From: Nymphaea colorata
Taxonomy: Eukaryota > Streptophyta > Magnoliopsida > Nymphaeales > Nymphaeaceae
Direction of reading: 5' to 3'
Length of the DNA stretch: 64,000 bases
Assembly: GCF_008831285.2 (NCBI RefSeq)
Contig: NC_045142.1
Span: forward strand, 11,029,952 to 11,093,951
Each line of letters starts with the position of its first letter. The stretch's first letter is position 1. The translations under genes were made by a program, and so were the position numbers. This document shows, in pieces, positions 60,036 to 64,000 of this stretch. The notes below the pieces were generated by a model. That model made no database searches, was not told the DNA's origin, and saw nothing but the letters and a program-made list of their open reading frames with translations.

Positions 60036-60208
60036 GAGGACGTTTGATAACAGGAACTCTAACATAGTGTTCCATAAATCCGTCTATCCTAAAGATTCGG
60101 CAGATTTATGGAACACTGCATTTTAGTGTTCCATGAGTTTGCTCCAATCTTTAGGGCAGATTCATGTAAGACTGTGTTAGTATATATTCTTTACACCAAA
60201 CGCCCCCC
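60036..60208. mobile_element. Foldback MITE with strong internal palindrome
   Basis: Ends GAGGACGTTTGAT and ACACCAAACGCCCCCC are inverted. Inside, AGTGTTCCATAAATC pairs with GATTTATGGAACACT, giving a long hairpin. A truncated relative appears near 63355-63425. Confidence 0.6.
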
Positions 60209-63200
60209 TAAGGCATGCAAGTTCCGAAAATATGGAAGGATCATTTCCACTTCGAGTATCTTTGCTCATCATGTTGGGTCAAGTACCAGATGCCAAATTT
60301 TTTTGAAAGATGACTATCAATGGTGATTTCACTAAAATGAGGGAAGAAAAAAAACCTATGCTTGCAGGAGATCAGTTGGTTCAAGTAATAAAAAATGAAC
60401 CAAATGTGAAATGAATGGATTGCTTACCAACTCTATGTTAATTTTACCTTGTTTAAATCATTGTCTGCACTTGCCATTTCAGCTCTGGATCATGTGCTAC
60501 TTGTAAGCTACCCATGAACTCATTCACATTCTCAAGCAAGCAAGTACTTACAGAGTTCAATTATTAGAATATATAGTACTATTTGTGGGTATACTCTATG
60601 GCATGTATGGCACATATATTATATCAACTGATAAAACAGAAAACTCTTTAACAACTTGATTTTTATATAATAAAATATGAAGTTTTTGCATGAGTCAAAC
60701 TCAAGCTGGCTTTGCAGTAAAGATGTTGAAACACGTTGCATTCATATCATCTGATTAAGTCAAAGAAATTTCTCACTTTTGCTAGAAATGAAATGACATT
60801 ATTGTCATTTCTGTAATTCTGTTATCAGAAAAACATATTTCAACCAAAGTTGAAAGGCAACGGTACGTACAGGCCCTACGAAATACATGAGAGATTCATA
60901 TTTTGTAATTTTTTAGTTCTTTTTAGTAATTCTTTTTAGCAAGTTATATTTTATTAATATAACTTGTGATATATGTATTTATTTGCTTAAAACCTTACAG
61001 TTTTTATATATGTGTGGTTGCAAGCTTTGTCTCCACAGACCACAGTCAAGTTTTTTACAATGGTTCATACTGTGCCTACACCGGCACTCATCTGACAAAG
61101 TTTCCTGTATAGCTTGAGTAGTAGGTCTCAGTTTGATGAAATCCTAAGCTATTATTATAATGTTGAAAGATAACAAGGATTTTCCAAGTAGGCAGCTGGA
61201 AGCGTACAAATTTACAGGTGTACCTTTCTTTTTAATATGTGGAGTTACAAAAACTTTTTGGGCTTCTTGGCAGATCTAATGAACGTGACTTGTCTTGGAC
61301 AAAACATTAGTTAAGTGCCCCTCCCTATGCTGCACGTAGGAATGAAATGATTTGGATCGATTTAAGCAAGCTTCTATGTGATTCTGAATTGGACCTTCAT
61401 TTAGAGTCTTAAATATCTGATACCCAATTCAGATCATATTAGTAGCATAAGTACGTCGACATTTATTTATGACAGTCAGATATAAAGTCGTATTAAGACT
61501 GAGCTGACAAAATGCACGTTGAGTCCCAATCCAATTAGTAATTGGGTCATAATTAATCCTGTTTTTAGATGATATCAGACTAGATTGATATCTCAAATTG
61601 GATCCCCAATCGATTACATTCCACATAAATTAGAATGTCAAAGCCTTCCTACCAGTTGAAGGCAATTTGCATCCTTACTTGCCCAAAAGGAAATGCAGCC
61701 ACTTATTGCCCCGTCCTTATTGCAAATGATAGCATAGTACTGCAGATCTAGGCTTTCACCCTTCCCTCTATTCCCTTAGGGTACTAGGCCATATTCTAAT
61801 ACCTCGGGGTGATGCTTTACTATGCTTTAACTTGCATATTGATCATCTTCTTGTAGCAGACAGTTGATGCCATTGGAGCTTGAAACAAAGACTCACCTAC
61901 CAGCCCCCGCCGCCTCCATTGCACCAACCCCCTTAGGAATAGACTTTAGGCTTCCTTTAATTTGAAGGCTTTGAATAACCCACTTTGCCTGGTGCAAGAG
62001 TCCCCACCATGGGAGGGTAACCAAAGGGTTTTCATATTCATAACTGATGATTTCAAAGGTTGGTGAGTCCTATATAATCGGACCGGCTAATTTAAGCTTT
62101 TACATAATAGGCTCCGTGGGGCATACTCCCCCCACCTATCTACACCCCTGTGGATAATAAAGTGGCAAGAGTTGAAAATGTTTTGGCTAAGGGGCATCAT
62201 TCCGTTGCACTAGCTTAGTGGGTGAAGTGTCTGCCGTAGGGCACTGACCCAGGCTTGGTGTAGAAACAGTACATTGCTGGACTCCAACCCAGCTTGGTAG
62301 CCATAAGAGTCAACACACAGCTCTGCTACTAAGACAGTGGATGCAAGACAATTATTTAAAGCTAAATTCAAGTTTGAGTATGATTCCAAATCCAATTAGA
62401 TATTCATTCAAAACCTAATCCAAATTTAGGTCCAATCATATGTCGTTTCTTAAATCAGAATTAATCCGATTTGAATTCTTAATTGAAACATTATTTTATA
62501 TTTTTCATATCTGAATTTTTTGAAGCAGTTTGGTAGGATATACGGATCAGAATCTGATCCATTGACATCCCCAGGCTTGAAGCTTTCTCGGACTACATCA
62601 GGTGCCTGTTCCCTTTTTGTTAACCATGGAACAAGAAGTACTGTTCAAACATGAGGGTGGTGGGTTGTCCTTGAACCTATTTGTTAAACCAATTCCACGA
62701 AGTTTCTGCTCTTCAGTCATGTAATACTATGTTGTTTGCACTTGCATTATTGAACCTTTCATGTCTTGCCCAAGGCGTGCATAGCTCAAAGTCTTCTGTA
62801 TTTGGGTTAAATCGTCTGGTGCCAGTTCATAATTTCTCTTAATTCTTCTTTCCTTTTCACCAATATCATTTTTTCCCCCAAGAAAATAAAAATGGAAAAC
62901 TAGAGAAAAATGAAAAAGCAGAGAAAGATTGTTATTTTTTGAATAAAAAATACCAAAACAAAAATATCGTGTTTTTTGTCAAATTTTGTCAAAGGAAACT
63001 CAATGTATTCAAAGTTTTTGGTATATGTTTCTTTCGATATTCTGGCCATTGCGTTGAACTTGGTCAACCACTTTCGATAGAAAATGAGTAGAGAACTAAT
63101 ATCTTTTACATTTTTGTTATTTCTTCGTATTTTCAAGTTTTTAAATTTTGATATTTTCTCGACAAAAATAAACTTCTTCTGCAATAATCAAGAAGTACCT

Positions 63201-64000
63201 CACTAATGAAAACGGCAGAATATGACATTTATGTCAGTGGTTCGGATACTGCTTCATCAATCCATGCACAATTCTGCGGGTGCACAAAAGTGACCACTGT
63301 GACTTATAAGCGCCTAATGTCACCTTTATACATGTGCTTAGTGGTTCGTCTAAGACAGTGTTTGACAAAGGAATACTAATACAATGTTTCATAAATCTGT
63401 CCCAAGTACAAATAAATGTTTTATGATCTGAGGATAATTAGTTTTGACCTTGATGTTACGCAACCACTCAAGGGATAGCATTAATGCTATACAGCTTCTT
63501 AAAAGTTCATTCATATGATTCTGTGACTAGTTTCGTCTATTGAACCATTGTTTGTCATTCAGTTTGCGGATTTGCAGGCGCCAATGAAAGATTAAGGCAT
63601 TGATCAAAGATAATACATTTAAAACAACTCTTTCCTTTGTCTTGGTAACAGCATAGCCACAAATATCGTTTTCAGGTTTTAAACAGCGAGCTTTTGTATG
63701 GGTATAAAACAGCAAAGACATTTTTTACCCAAAAGAGGAAAATTTCAGGTCTGAAAAACAATTAATCTTTTGACAAGAAAAAGAAAGATGGCTAAAGTTT
63801 CAAGAATAAAATGCAGAAAATGTGCAAATAAAAATCTGGTAACTAAAAACTGCAACAAACGTGAAAAAATGTGAAAAACATCAAAAGTTGAAACAAATGG
63901 AAAAACAGGGAAAAAACCAAATAACATGCGTTTTTTCGTTTTTAATGCTTAAAAAACATATTTTTGGTGTTTTATTCGACTGACCCATTTTCTATGTTTT
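60209..64000. other. Intergenic AT-rich sequence
   Basis: No gene recognised on either strand. A truncated MITE relative lies near 63355-63425. The last kilobase is rich in A/T homopolymers with short chance frames. Confidence 0.5.

Noticed and set aside
1-64000. CRISPR array, rRNA or bacterial-type operon
   Set aside because: Plant-type introns, retroelements and composition throughout; tandem repeats seen lack spacer structure.

Overview
This is plant nuclear DNA, most likely from a flowering plant. The evidence is AT-rich intergenic sequence, GT-AG introns, a five-exon plant-specific TRICHOME BIREFRINGENCE-LIKE gene, Ty1/copia retroelements primed by initiator-tRNA-Met, and many short inverted-repeat transposons. 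The species cannot be named from the sequence.

Only two genes look intact. The first (2097-3677, + strand) is a single-exon membrane-anchored protein with two methyltransferase-like domains. The second (26685 down to 20101, - strand) is a TBL/PMR5-type cell-wall polysaccharide O-acetyltransferase. Its five exons join with consistent phases into a 420-residue protein, and one intron carries a hAT-type MITE with a perfect 8-bp target duplication.

The most interesting stretch is 32.7-48.2 kb. It holds the remains of one host gene with an N-terminal MSP domain followed by ankyrin repeats, the architecture of VAPYRIN, which acts in arbuscular mycorrhizal symbiosis. Exon 1 exists twice (copy A 32671-33178 plus 39006-39370; copy B 41840-42641). 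The 3' exon exists once (47762-48206). Both exon-1 copies carry the same three frameshifts, so the gene was dead before it was duplicated. Copy A was then split by a 5.8-kb non-autonomous LTR element (33179-39005), and copy B still shows the empty target site. A 2.4-kb LTR-less copia fragment lies exactly between the copies. A copia element with a perfect 5-bp target duplication (42972-47723) sits in the intron before the last exon.

The rest is intergenic: a heavily decayed copia relic (about 52.0-55.2 kb), a tRNA-type SINE-like insertion (11285-11436), several MITE families, a GC-rich hAT-like element (48744-49232), minisatellites, and long (TA)n, (GA)n and (GT)n microsatellites. The region 14.6-18.9 kb holds an unidentified repeat family with tandem and dispersed copies. 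I saw no rRNA, tRNA or CRISPR features.
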